Shown here: piece by piece, positions 1 through 6,335 of the stretch | Layout: each line of letters opens with the position of its first letter | How positions within the stretch are numbered: the first letter of the stretch is position 1 | From: Pseudomonadota bacterium | Lineage (GTDB): Bacteria; Pseudomonadota; Alphaproteobacteria; JAKJEU01 | NCBI GenBank assembly: GCA_022705265.1 | Contig: JAKJEU010000051.1 | Location: 1 to 8,960 of the forward strand | Direction: 5' to 3' | Length of the DNA: 8,960 nucleotides | Translations under genes and position numbers: made by a program | Notes under the pieces: model-generated | Told to the model about the DNA's origin: nothing | The model's input: only the letters and a program-made list of their open reading frames with translations | Databases searched by the model: none

Positions 1-971
1 TTATCGATATCAAAATTAGCATCAGTAAAGCGATTTTTAGCAGATGTATTTTTGCTGTCCAAAATGCTAAGACAATTTCTTACCGCTTCCATCATAGGGA
101 CAAGCTCATGAGATGGGATTTGATATTCGTTTTTATTTGCCAAAGTCCTTGTTATTTGTGCATCGGACAAACCTCTGTCAACCAAGGGTATTAAATCAGA
201 CATCAAATTATCAAGAAAACCTTTTACTTGTTCTTCGCTGAATGCAACTTCTCTTACCTCGATTATATTTGCATCCTTCATATCCAATTCTTTATGCCAA
301 TCAAAAGCGTTATTAAGAGCTCCTTGTTTTTCCAGCAACCTATCCAAATCGCTTCTTTGTTTTACATCTTCGATATATTTATAATCGTCTTTATACGAAA
401 GAATATCTTGGATTTGGTCAAGCGATTGATAAGCTTGTTCATATTCGGATAATTTAGAATGCATTTCCTCCATAACTCTTTTTGCTTCGTCACGGATACC
501 TTGCAATTCTTCTTGATTTTCTTCTATTTCTTTTTCTTTTTTGCGTTTTTCTTCAAGCTCTTTTTTCTTCTGAGCCTCTAACTTCTTTTTTTCATCTTCT
601 TTTGATTTTAATTTTTTAGCCTGCTCTTCGCTTGCCATTTTCTTTTGCTTTTCATCAAGTTCAAGCTTTTTCTTACGCTCGTCCATGATTTTTTTAATAG
701 CTTTAAGGTCTTTTTCCTCAAAATCCACTTCTTTGCCATCGATTATGACTTTTTTGACCTCTTTATTAAGCTTCTTTTTCAAAAAAATCTTTTTAAGTAA
801 ACCTAACTTACCCTTATCAAGGTCTGAAATGTTATCCGATTCTTGGGATTTTGACATCAAATAAACATTAACCAAAACAATAGTTATAAATAAAATAACC
901 AATGCGCAAATGAATAAAAACGCATAAGCCCTTGCCGGAGTAGAAAAAAGTGAAATAAATCCTTGTAACAT
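1..971 (-). CDS. Membrane-anchored coiled-coil protein, unrecognised; partial, runs off the left edge
   Basis: I do not recognise this protein. Reading leftward from an ATG at 969-971, the frame stays open to the window edge with no stop: 323 codons, 3' end missing. Residues about 16-38 form one hydrophobic helix (AYAFLFICALVILFITIVLV is its core), likely a membrane anchor. Residues about 55-75 are Lys-rich and basic, then about 86-183 is a Lys/Glu/Gln-rich helix typical of a long coiled coil. Residues about 185-320 look helical, less repetitive and more globular (for example SEEQVKGFLDNLMSDLIPLV). The Lys-rich stretch right after the helix suggests the bulk is cytoplasmic. An AAGG lies 7 bases upstream of the ATG and a good promoter lies at 1000-1028, which supports this start. 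It is divergent from the plus-strand array. A structural, scaffold or cell-division-type role is possible but not shown. I am sure it is coding, not of its function. Confidence 0.85.
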   Translation of the reverse strand, partial: MLQGFISLFSTPARAYAFLFICALVILFITIVLVNVYLMSKSQESDNISDLDKGKLGLLKKIFLKKKLNKEVKKVIIDGKEVDFEEKDLKAIKKIMDERKKKLELDEKQKKMASEEQAKKLKSKEDEKKKLEAQKKKELEEKRKKEKEIEENQEELQGIRDEAKRVMEEMHSKLSEYEQAYQSLDQIQDILSYKDDYKYIEDVKQRSDLDRLLEKQGALNNAFDWHKELDMKDANIIEVREVAFSEEQVKGFLDNLMSDLIPLVDRGLSDAQITRTLANKNEYQIPSHELVPMMEAVRNCLSILDSKNTSAKNRFTDANFDID

Positions 972-975
972 GTGT

Positions 976-1004
976 TTGCCTTATTTATATATTAGTTATA
1001 TTAT
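976..1004 (+). promoter_or_regulatory. Sigma70-type promoter candidate for the plus-strand array
   Basis: TTGCCT (976-981) is followed after 17 bases by TATTAT (999-1004), a 4/6 and a 5/6 match to the consensus boxes. Transcription would start near 1011, about 25 nt before the ATG at 1037. The -10 box overlaps the -10 box of the opposing minus-strand promoter, so the two may compete for polymerase. It is weaker than the minus-strand candidate. Confidence 0.35.
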
Positions 1005-1028
1005 ATTTTAATATCGTAATTTAAACAA
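1000..1028 (-). promoter_or_regulatory. Sigma70-type promoter candidate for the minus-strand coiled-coil gene
   Basis: Read on the minus strand, TTGTTT (1023-1028) is followed after exactly 17 bases by a perfect TATAAT (1000-1005). Transcription would start near 992-993, giving a leader of about 20 nt that contains the AAGG upstream of the ATG at 971. The box match and spacing are good, but the spacer is very AT-rich, so chance matches are common. Confidence 0.5.
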
Positions 1029-1036
1029 AGAAAAAA

Positions 1037-1954
1037 ATGGGTTATTTAGACAAAAAGAAAAAAGAACAGAAAAAACAATTAGCTTTATGGATTTTAACCT
1101 TCATAATTCTGATTATATCTTTATTTGGTATTATAACAACAAATGGGCGGTTTGTCGATTATGTAATAAGTTATAGACCTTTATATCTTTATATTTCCAT
1201 AATTCTTTTTATATCAAGCATTTATCTTTTAAACCTTAACACTTGTCTTATACTTTTGCTTTGCATTGTTATAAATTTTGGACAAATCGCGTCAAAAAGC
1301 AATCTTTTTGAGGAGGTTTACGACCCTAATGAAATTTGGACTGAACCAATTATTAAAAAAATCGCTCTTACAAAAATAAATGGTAACAAAACAAGCTATG
1401 TCAAAATAAACGATTATTTAAGAGAAAATAACCCAGATTATATTGTGGCTTTAAACGCGGTTGACATTGATTTTATCGAAAATTTAAAGCTTAATTACGG
1501 CAATTTCAAAGTCGAAAACAACATCGCCCTATTTTCAAAAGATGAATTCATAGAAAGCGGTTATAACAAAGAAAACAATTCCGTTTGGGCAAGATTTATG
1601 ACAAATAATGGCGTTAAATATGCCATCATTGTTACTAATCAAGAAAAAAATTATAACCTTAATTTATCTGACCAAGTTGCGGAAATGACTAATCGTTTTG
1701 ACGAGCCCGTAATCTTGGTGGGAGGCTTTAATATAACGCCTTGGAGTTACAAAAGCCTTCCTTATTTTGAAAGCTCTTTTAAAACCAACATTTTAGACGG
1801 CAATTACCCAAGCCATTTAATAAATTTATTAAAAAAACCGATGGATTATATTTACACCCATGACGGAATTGATATAATAAATCAAGAAATCGGAGAAGAT
1901 AACGGATCTCGTTATTTACCGGTATTATCAACTATAAGTATTAGGCCTATATAA
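1037..1954 (+). CDS. Membrane-anchored EEP-fold protein, probable catalytically dead homologue
   Basis: A 305-aa protein with a basic N-terminus, three hydrophobic helices (about residues 15-35, 48-65, 68-84), then a C-terminal domain resembling the endonuclease/exonuclease/phosphatase superfamily, an architecture seen in YafD-like proteins. Landmarks of the fold are visible: PDYIVALNAVD (133-143) matches the strand that normally reads PDxxxLQEV, NNIALFSKDEF (161-171) matches the usual G-x-A-L-L-S-R segment, VGGFNITPWS (228-237) matches GDFNxTPWS, and MDYIYT (269-274) matches the I-D-H-I strand. The catalytic positions are changed: QE is NA at 140-141, GDFN is GGFN (Gly230), and the final SDHxP is SRYLP (Arg292, Tyr293). 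The usual VH-x-P histidine is also absent (VTN, 199-201). Asn232 and Asp270 remain. The frame is intact throughout, so this looks like a kept pseudoenzyme. It is the first gene of the array, followed one base later by trhP. The ATG at 1037 has only a weak purine-rich upstream stretch. Its substrate or role is unknown. Confidence 0.75.
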   Translation: MGYLDKKKKEQKKQLALWILTFIILIISLFGIITTNGRFVDYVISYRPLYLYISIILFISSIYLLNLNTCLILLLCIVINFGQIASKSNLFEEVYDPNEIWTEPIIKKIALTKINGNKTSYVKINDYLRENNPDYIVALNAVDIDFIENLKLNYGNFKVENNIALFSKDEFIESGYNKENNSVWARFMTNNGVKYAIIVTNQEKNYNLNLSDQVAEMTNRFDEPVILVGGFNITPWSYKSLPYFESSFKTNILDGNYPSHLINLLKKPMDYIYTHDGIDIINQEIGEDNGSRYLPVLSTISIRPI

Positions 1955-1955
1955 C

Positions 1956-3221
1956 ATGAAAAAACCAGAATTACTTCTTCCAGCAGGAAGCACAGAAAGA
2001 CTTAAAAGCGCAATTTTATACGGAGCAGATGCAGTTTATGCAGGTCTGCCAGGATTTTCTTTAAGAAGCACTGAAAATGCAGAAATTGATTTTTCCGATA
2101 TAAAAGCAAATGTCGAATATGTTCATGCTCATGGTAAAAAGATTTATTTGACTTTGAATTTGTTTGCAAAGGATAAGGAATTTGAAAACCTTCCGAAACT
2201 TCTTGATATTGTCAAAGAAATTAAACCAGACGGATTGTTAATTGCTGACCCTGGGGTTTTTCATTTTGTAAAAGAATATGGCATTGAAACTCCCTTGTTT
2301 GTTTCAACCCAAGCGAATGTTTGCTCTTCTCATTCTGTTAAATTCTGGCAAAAAATGGGAGCAAGCCTTTGCGTTATGGCTCGTGAACTTTCATATGACG
2401 ACATAAAAATCATAAGACAAGAATGTCCTGACATGAAGTTAGAAATGTTTGTTCATGGTGCAATGTGCATCAGTTATTCTGGCCGTTGCTTGATTTCGGC
2501 TTTCATGGCTAATCGCAGCGCTAATCGTGGAAAATGCGCTCATTCTTGCAGATGGCATTACAAAGCTCACTTAATCGAAGATGAAAGAGCCGATGAAACT
2601 TATGTAATGGAAGAAGATGAACATGGCTCATATCTTATGAATTCAAAAGACATGAATTTAATGCCTTTTATTGAAAAAGTTTTGGATTTAGAGCTGGATA
2701 CTTTGAAAATTGAAGGAAGAAACAAATCAGAATTTTATGTTTCAACCGTGGCAAGAGCTTATCGCCAAGCCATTGACAATTACATGAATAACGGCAAAGA
2801 TTTCGATACCACCCCATATTTAGAAGAGCTTAACACTTTGCATAATCGAAGCTATACCGACGGATTTTTTAACGGTGCTCCAAACCAAAATGCTCAAAAA
2901 TATGAACATACAAGAAGCTCTTCTGATTATCTTTATGCTGGATTTATCAAAGAAGTTAAAGAAGACGGCTTTGTATTTTTCGTTAAAAACAAGCTTTTCA
3001 AAAATGATGAAATTACTTTTTTATGCCCAAAATCCTTAAAAAATGTTATACTTTGTCTTAAAACAATAAGAATTACGGGCAAAAAGCAAAACGATGATGC
3101 TATGGAAGTTTCCCCTTCTCCACAAGGTTCGGAAATCTTCATCAAATATTCTGATTTTAACGAAGATGTAAAAGAATTATTGCCAGAATTGTCAGTCGCA
3201 AGAAAGGTTAGAAATTATTAG
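1956..3221 (+). CDS. trhP: U32 family tRNA 5-hydroxyuridine synthesis protein TrhP (YegQ-like)
   Basis: A 421-aa cytoplasmic U32 family protein. The family signature is clear: EMFVHGAMCISYSGRCLIS at 163-181. Cys171, Cys178, Cys194 and Cys198 (NRGKCAHSCRW) have the spacing of the four-cysteine set thought to hold an iron-sulfur cluster in this family. The N-terminal LLLPAGSTERLKSAILYGAD and the later EDEHGSYLMNSKDM and LKIEGRNKSEFYV blocks match E. coli YegQ/TrhP, which acts in prephenate-dependent hydroxylation of wobble uridine 34 in some tRNAs. At 421 aa it is shorter than YegQ (about 450); the difference lies between Trp200 and the EDEHG block, where YegQ carries extra residues. Other U32 members (UbiU/UbiV, RlhA) differ in length or layout, so TrhP is the best fit. 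The ATG lies one base after the EEP stop codon and no strong ribosome binding site is seen, so its translation is probably coupled to the upstream gene. Confidence 0.9.
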   Translation: MKKPELLLPAGSTERLKSAILYGADAVYAGLPGFSLRSTENAEIDFSDIKANVEYVHAHGKKIYLTLNLFAKDKEFENLPKLLDIVKEIKPDGLLIADPGVFHFVKEYGIETPLFVSTQANVCSSHSVKFWQKMGASLCVMARELSYDDIKIIRQECPDMKLEMFVHGAMCISYSGRCLISAFMANRSANRGKCAHSCRWHYKAHLIEDERADETYVMEEDEHGSYLMNSKDMNLMPFIEKVLDLELDTLKIEGRNKSEFYVSTVARAYRQAIDNYMNNGKDFDTTPYLEELNTLHNRSYTDGFFNGAPNQNAQKYEHTRSSSDYLYAGFIKEVKEDGFVFFVKNKLFKNDEITFLCPKSLKNVILCLKTIRITGKKQNDDAMEVSPSPQGSEIFIKYSDFNEDVKELLPELSVARKVRNY

Positions 3222-3226
3222 ATAAT

Positions 3227-3231
3227 AAGGA
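3227..3231 (+). promoter_or_regulatory. Ribosome binding site deciding a TTG start
   Basis: AAGGA lies 8 bases upstream of the TTG at 3240. An in-frame TAA at 3234-3236 rules out any start further upstream, and the next in-frame ATG would remove the signal peptide, so this site fixes the TTG as the start. Confidence 0.7.
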
Positions 3232-3239
3232 AATAACAT

Positions 3240-4034
3240 TTGAGAAAAGTCTTTTTACTTTTTATATTTTTCATTATATCAAATCTTGCTTATGCCGATT
3301 TTCGGTATGACTTTATCGGAGTTGTTGAAAAAAGTTTAAACAGTGACGACATGGTTGCAAGATTGATGTTTAAATCGGAAAGCTCGGATAAGTTTGAATC
3401 CTTTTCAACCAATCCTGACGCCGATTTTAAAAAAGAATATAATAAATATCCTGAAAGACTTTCTTCATATTATTTTGATAAAGATGGATTGATAAAAAAA
3501 TCTTTAAAGGTTGGTAAACCTTATGATTATAAAAATGCTTCTGATGTCGGAACATATAAGGCAAACACTAATGACGATGGTTTATATTTGCTTTTAAATT
3601 CAAGAAAGCCTGAAATTTTAAAATTTAAACCCATCAAACCTTCGCTTAACTTTGATGAGCTTTTATCAAAAAATGAAGAATTAAAAAATGTAATTGCTCC
3701 CTTAATCGAAAAACAAGAAACAGAGTATAGCAATGAAATATTATCCTATAAAATTGCAAACCGAAGTTTTGAAATAATAATTCTTAATTTCAAGTTTTTC
3801 GAAAAAGAAAATAATAAAAACCTTATTTTTGCTTTTATAAAAGACCAAGAAGAGCTTAAAAAAGCATTTTATTATGAAAATTTGGATTATATAAATCTTA
3901 TTTATGCTATGGATTTTTATAATAACAGTAATATTAAATTATTACTTAAAGGAGAAAATGATAAAAATGTTTTATATTCCCTGTTCGACTTAAAGACCAA
4001 CAAAACCGAGAGTTTTATTTATGCAAAGCCTTAA
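3240..4034 (+). CDS. Exported protein with signal peptide, unrecognised (TTG start)
   Basis: I do not recognise this 264-aa protein. It begins with a clear signal peptide, MRKVFLLFIFFIISNLAYA, with a likely signal peptidase I cut after AYA at residue 19, so the mature chain (about 245 aa, beginning DFRYDF) should be periplasmic or further out. There is no lipobox cysteine and no second membrane helix. The mature part is rich in Lys, Asp, Asn, Phe and Tyr, with alternating strand-like stretches (for example YSNEILSYKIANRSFEIIIL at about 160-180) and a helix near LDYINLIYAMDFY; no catalytic motif is seen. The start is TTG, supported by AAGGA 8 bases upstream and an in-frame stop at 3234-3236. 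It lies 18 bp after trhP, and its last 14 bases overlap the next gene, which argues for co-translation with the membrane hydrolase. Function unknown; a partner of the neighbouring envelope proteins is only an inference from position. Confidence 0.8.
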   Translation: MRKVFLLFIFFIISNLAYADFRYDFIGVVEKSLNSDDMVARLMFKSESSDKFESFSTNPDADFKKEYNKYPERLSSYYFDKDGLIKKSLKVGKPYDYKNASDVGTYKANTNDDGLYLLLNSRKPEILKFKPIKPSLNFDELLSKNEELKNVIAPLIEKQETEYSNEILSYKIANRSFEIIILNFKFFEKENNKNLIFAFIKDQEELKKAFYYENLDYINLIYAMDFYNNSNIKLLLKGENDKNVLYSLFDLKTNKTESFIYAKP

Positions 4035-4839
4035 AATTATGATCATATTTTTTATTAAATTTTTATTTTTCTTTTATCTTTTCTTAATCGCATCACTTTA
4101 TATCTTTCAAAGACAACTCATTTTCAAAGGCTCATATTCGAATTTAAAGTTTGTTAACGAAAATAATTTTAAAAAAATCCACCTTACAACCGAAGATGGT
4201 GTGAATATTTATGCTTATATCAAAGAAGCCGAAACAAAATCAGACAAGGCCATAATAATTTTTCATGGTAACAATGATTTGGCTGGAAATGCCTTGAAAA
4301 GACATATAGAAAACGGCTTTGATGATGTGGATTTTGATTTAATTGCAATTGAATATCGCGGTTATGATGAAATTAAACCTTTTACACCCTCACAAGACAA
4401 TTTAATAAAAGATGTTAAGTCATTAATTCCTTTGTTTAAAAATTACAAAAAAATTGTTTTCAAAGCCCACTCCATCGGAAGCTTTCCTGCGATTGCTTTA
4501 TCAAAATTTTATAATCCTGATGCAATTATTTTGGAAGCCCCGCTTTATAATATGATAAAGCCTGCAAGCAAGGTTGCTTTTTTCATGCCTTTTAAACTCG
4601 TTAACGCTGTTTTAAAAGAAAAATTCGAAAACAACAAAATTGTAAAAGATATACAATTTAATCAAGCTCTTGTTCTCCATTCAAAAGATGATAAAACCAT
4701 TGATTTTAATGACGGAAAAGCTCTTTTTGATTTGATAAATGCAAAAAACAAAAAATTCAAAGAATATGAAAATTATGGTCATAACGACATCGTAAAATAT
4801 GATTACGAAGACATAAAAGAATTTTTAAAAGGAATATAA
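4021..4839 (+). CDS. Membrane-anchored alpha/beta hydrolase (ABHD13/Bem46-like)
   Basis: A 272-aa protein with an N-terminal membrane anchor (about residues 7-28, IFFIKFLFFFYLFLIASLYI) followed by an alpha/beta hydrolase domain. FHGNN (81-85) matches the HG oxyanion segment. The nucleophile elbow is AHSIGS with Ser151; here Ala149 takes the place of the first Gly of GxSxG. Asp224 (SKDDKTID) and His254 (YGHND) complete a plausible catalytic triad in the expected order and spacing. The layout, with a short N-terminal helix, FQRQLIF and then the hydrolase fold, resembles ABHD13/Bem46/YfhR-type serine hydrolases of unknown natural substrate. The start overlaps the end of the preceding exported-protein gene by 14 bases. 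A second ATG six codons in (4039) is also possible, and neither has a strong ribosome binding site. The enzyme should face the periplasm or cytoplasm depending on anchor orientation; the sequence does not settle this. Confidence 0.85.
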   Translation: MQSLKIMIIFFIKFLFFFYLFLIASLYIFQRQLIFKGSYSNLKFVNENNFKKIHLTTEDGVNIYAYIKEAETKSDKAIIIFHGNNDLAGNALKRHIENGFDDVDFDLIAIEYRGYDEIKPFTPSQDNLIKDVKSLIPLFKNYKKIVFKAHSIGSFPAIALSKFYNPDAIILEAPLYNMIKPASKVAFFMPFKLVNAVLKEKFENNKIVKDIQFNQALVLHSKDDKTIDFNDGKALFDLINAKNKKFKEYENYGHNDIVKYDYEDIKEFLKGI

Positions 4840-4844
4840 ATAAA

Positions 4845-5456
4845 ATGAAATATATTGATTTACATGTTCACAGCTCTGTATCAGATGGCTCATATTCTCC
4901 AAGCAATAACCTTATCCGACCACGACACAATTGATGGCTTAAACGAAGCTGAAACAAAAGCAAAAGAAATTGGGTTAGAATTTATCAAAGGAATTGAATT
5001 AAGTTGCCTTCACAAACCAAATAACCGCAGCGTTCACATTTTAGGGTTGTTTTTAAAAGACCTTGATGCATTAAAGCCTGCGATAAAAAAAGCAAGCGAT
5101 ATGGTAAATGAAAATATTCCTATCAATGTTAAAGAATTCAATGAAAAACTTGGGGTTAATATAACAATAGAAGAAGCAATGGAAGTTAAATCTCTTCACA
5201 CCTTGCTAATTAAAAAAGGTTATGCTTCAAGCTATCCTGAAACACTCGCACTATGCAAAGAAAAAGGTGTTAATTTCAAATGGTCTGGACTTGATGTCGA
5301 ATTGCAAAGGAACTTGACTTAATCGTAAGCGGTGGTTCGGACTTCCACGGTGAATATTATCCCGAAGAAAAATTTGGAAAAGGAAAAAGCAAAGATTTTC
5401 TTACTCCTTACAGCGTTTTAGAAAACATGAAAAATAAAATAAATGAAAGAAATAAA
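4845..5456 (+). pseudogene. Decayed PHP-domain phosphoesterase, upstream copy of a tandem pair
   Basis: The ATG at 4845 opens MKYIDLHVHSSVSDGSYSPS, matching the start of the intact PHP gene at 5457, but the frame then breaks. Reading resumes one frame over as QAITLSDHDTIDGL and runs through KGIELSCLH and SVHILGLFLKD to a TAA at 5320-5322. The C-terminal part then reappears in the original frame: AKELDLIVSGGSDFHG (from 5304), followed by KFGKGK and LENMKNK. Compared with the downstream copy, the ATG-to-DHD distance is 38 bp shorter and the ATG-to-GGSDFHG distance 213 bp shorter, so the second deletion removes about 175 bp, including the AHP metal-ligand block. The first junction lies at an AAGC shared by both edges in the intact copy, which suggests slippage or microhomology deletion. 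No stop follows in the C-terminal frame, so it runs into the start of the next gene. It starts 5 bp after the hydrolase. An assembly error is possible, but two separate deletions make decay more likely. Confidence 0.85.
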
Positions 5457-6269
5457 ATGGAATATGTTGATTTACACACTCATACTTATCATTCTGATGG
5501 TTATTATTCACCAAGCGAAGTGGTTGAACTTGCAAATAAAATCGGACTTAAAGCCATAGCCATGACCGATCATGATAGTGTTGCTGGACTTTTAGAGGGT
5601 GAAGCAAAAGCAAAAGAGCTAGGTTTGGAATTCATCAAAGGTGTTGAAATATCTTGTCTCCACGAACCTTTACAAAAAACCGTCCATGTATTGGGACTTT
5701 TTATAAAAGATGTGGAAAAATTAAGCCCAGTAATTGACAAAGTAAACGCATTAAGGGACGAAGCAAATATAAGTGATGCCAAACAATATAACGAATTATT
5801 TGGGCTTGATATTAATGCCGATGACCTTAAAAGATGCCGTTTTGTTCATAAAATAATCGTTGATAAGGGATATGCTTCTGATTATCCTTCTCGCCGTCCA
5901 ATGAAGGAAAAAGTAAACCATAAAAAATATGGCGCAAGTGTCAAAGAAGCAATCGAATGTATCCATAATGCAGGTGGAATTGCCATCATGGCTCACCCTT
6001 CGACTTTGTTTTTGAAGGACGAAGAACTTTTCAACCTTATCAAATCTTTTAAAGAAATGGGGCTTGATGGTTTGGAATGCATTCATGTAAGACATGATTT
6101 AAAAAAAGTTCCTTTTTATATGGACATTGCCAATAAACTTGGCTTAATCATAAGCGGAGGTTCGGATTTTCACGGTAAATATAAGCCTGATGAAAGCTTT
6201 GGTAAAGGAAAAGGCGAAACTTTCCTTGTTCCTTATGAAATATTGGAAAATATGAAAAAAAGATTATAA
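5457..6269 (+). CDS. PHP-domain phosphoesterase, YciV/RNase AM-like (intact copy)
   Basis: A 270-aa PHP-fold metallo-phosphoesterase with all metal-ligand blocks in order: DLHTH (His7, His9), HSDG (Asp14), TDHD (38-40), GVEIS (Glu64), VHVLG (His77), MAHPS (His180) and GGSDFHG (Asp237, His239). Known relatives such as YciV/TrpH (RNase AM) hydrolyse nucleoside 3',5'-bisphosphates and short RNA from the 5' end; this protein is slightly shorter than YciV (about 290 aa), and its substrate is inferred from family only. I choose the ATG at 5457 over the in-frame ATG at 5427 because the homologous upstream copy starts at the equivalent codon and residues encoded between 5427 and 5456 are the tail of the decayed copy. 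No strong ribosome binding site is seen. It is the last gene of the plus-strand array and ends 7 bp before a strong terminator. Its own sequence shows no defect. Confidence 0.9.
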   Translation: MEYVDLHTHTYHSDGYYSPSEVVELANKIGLKAIAMTDHDSVAGLLEGEAKAKELGLEFIKGVEISCLHEPLQKTVHVLGLFIKDVEKLSPVIDKVNALRDEANISDAKQYNELFGLDINADDLKRCRFVHKIIVDKGYASDYPSRRPMKEKVNHKKYGASVKEAIECIHNAGGIAIMAHPSTLFLKDEELFNLIKSFKEMGLDGLECIHVRHDLKKVPFYMDIANKLGLIISGGSDFHGKYKPDESFGKGKGETFLVPYEILENMKKRL

Positions 6270-6276
6270 AAGTTAT

Positions 6277-6314
6277 AAAAAAGGTCGAGAAAATTAAAAA
6301 TCCCGACCTTTTTT
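6277..6314. terminator. Bidirectional rho-independent terminator between convergent genes
   Basis: AAAAAAGGTCG (6277-6287) pairs with CGACCTTTTTT (6304-6314). The stem extends to 14 bp with one A-C mismatch (6288/6303), leaving a 10-base loop (6291-6300). A T-run follows on both strands, so it can stop the plus-strand array ending at 6269 and the minus-strand cluster ending at 6336. Confidence 0.9.
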
Positions 6315-6335
6315 ATTAATTTGATAAAAATAATT

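Larger units (their letters stand above)
4845..6269 (+). repeat. Tandem duplication of a PHP phosphoesterase gene (one decayed, one intact)
   Basis: Positions 4845-5456 and 5457-6269 encode the same protein type in direct orientation. Shared landmarks in the same order are the DLHxH start, the DHD motif, KGxExSCLH, SVHILGLF/TVHVLGLF, KGYAS.YP, GGSDFHG and FGKGK near the end. Both copies also share AAATAAAATG at the start codon. They have diverged well beyond a recent copy, with roughly half of residues alike in the aligned middle part, so the duplication is old and the upstream copy has since lost function. Confidence 0.8.

Noticed and set aside
228..452. A 74-codon open frame on the plus strand
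   Set aside because: It lies antisense inside the minus-strand coiled-coil gene, whose frame is open without a break from 971 to the edge; its Phe/Ile-rich translation is what antisense AT-rich coding DNA gives.
4890..4920. Programmed ribosomal frameshift joining the two parts of the upstream PHP copy
   Set aside because: No slippery heptamer is seen and 38 bp of conserved sequence is missing at the junction, so a deletion explains the break; a second disabling deletion lies downstream.
4855..5322. A stand-alone 155-aa PHP protein starting at 4855
   Set aside because: Its first residues (MIYMFTALYQM) are the true start region of the PHP gene read out of frame. It lacks the DLHxH motif and the C-terminal ligand blocks, so it is part of a pseudogene.
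5796..6095. A 99-codon open frame on the minus strand
   Set aside because: It is antisense to the intact PHP gene, has no recognisable domain and no ribosome binding site; the PHP metal-ligand motifs show the plus strand is the coding one.
1037..6269. A new defence or phosphodiester-signalling system built from EEP, PHP and hydrolase genes
   Set aside because: The EEP protein seems inactive, the PHP protein is an ordinary YciV-like enzyme, and no sensor, nucleotide cyclase, mobile element or composition shift accompanies them; adjacency alone does not support it.
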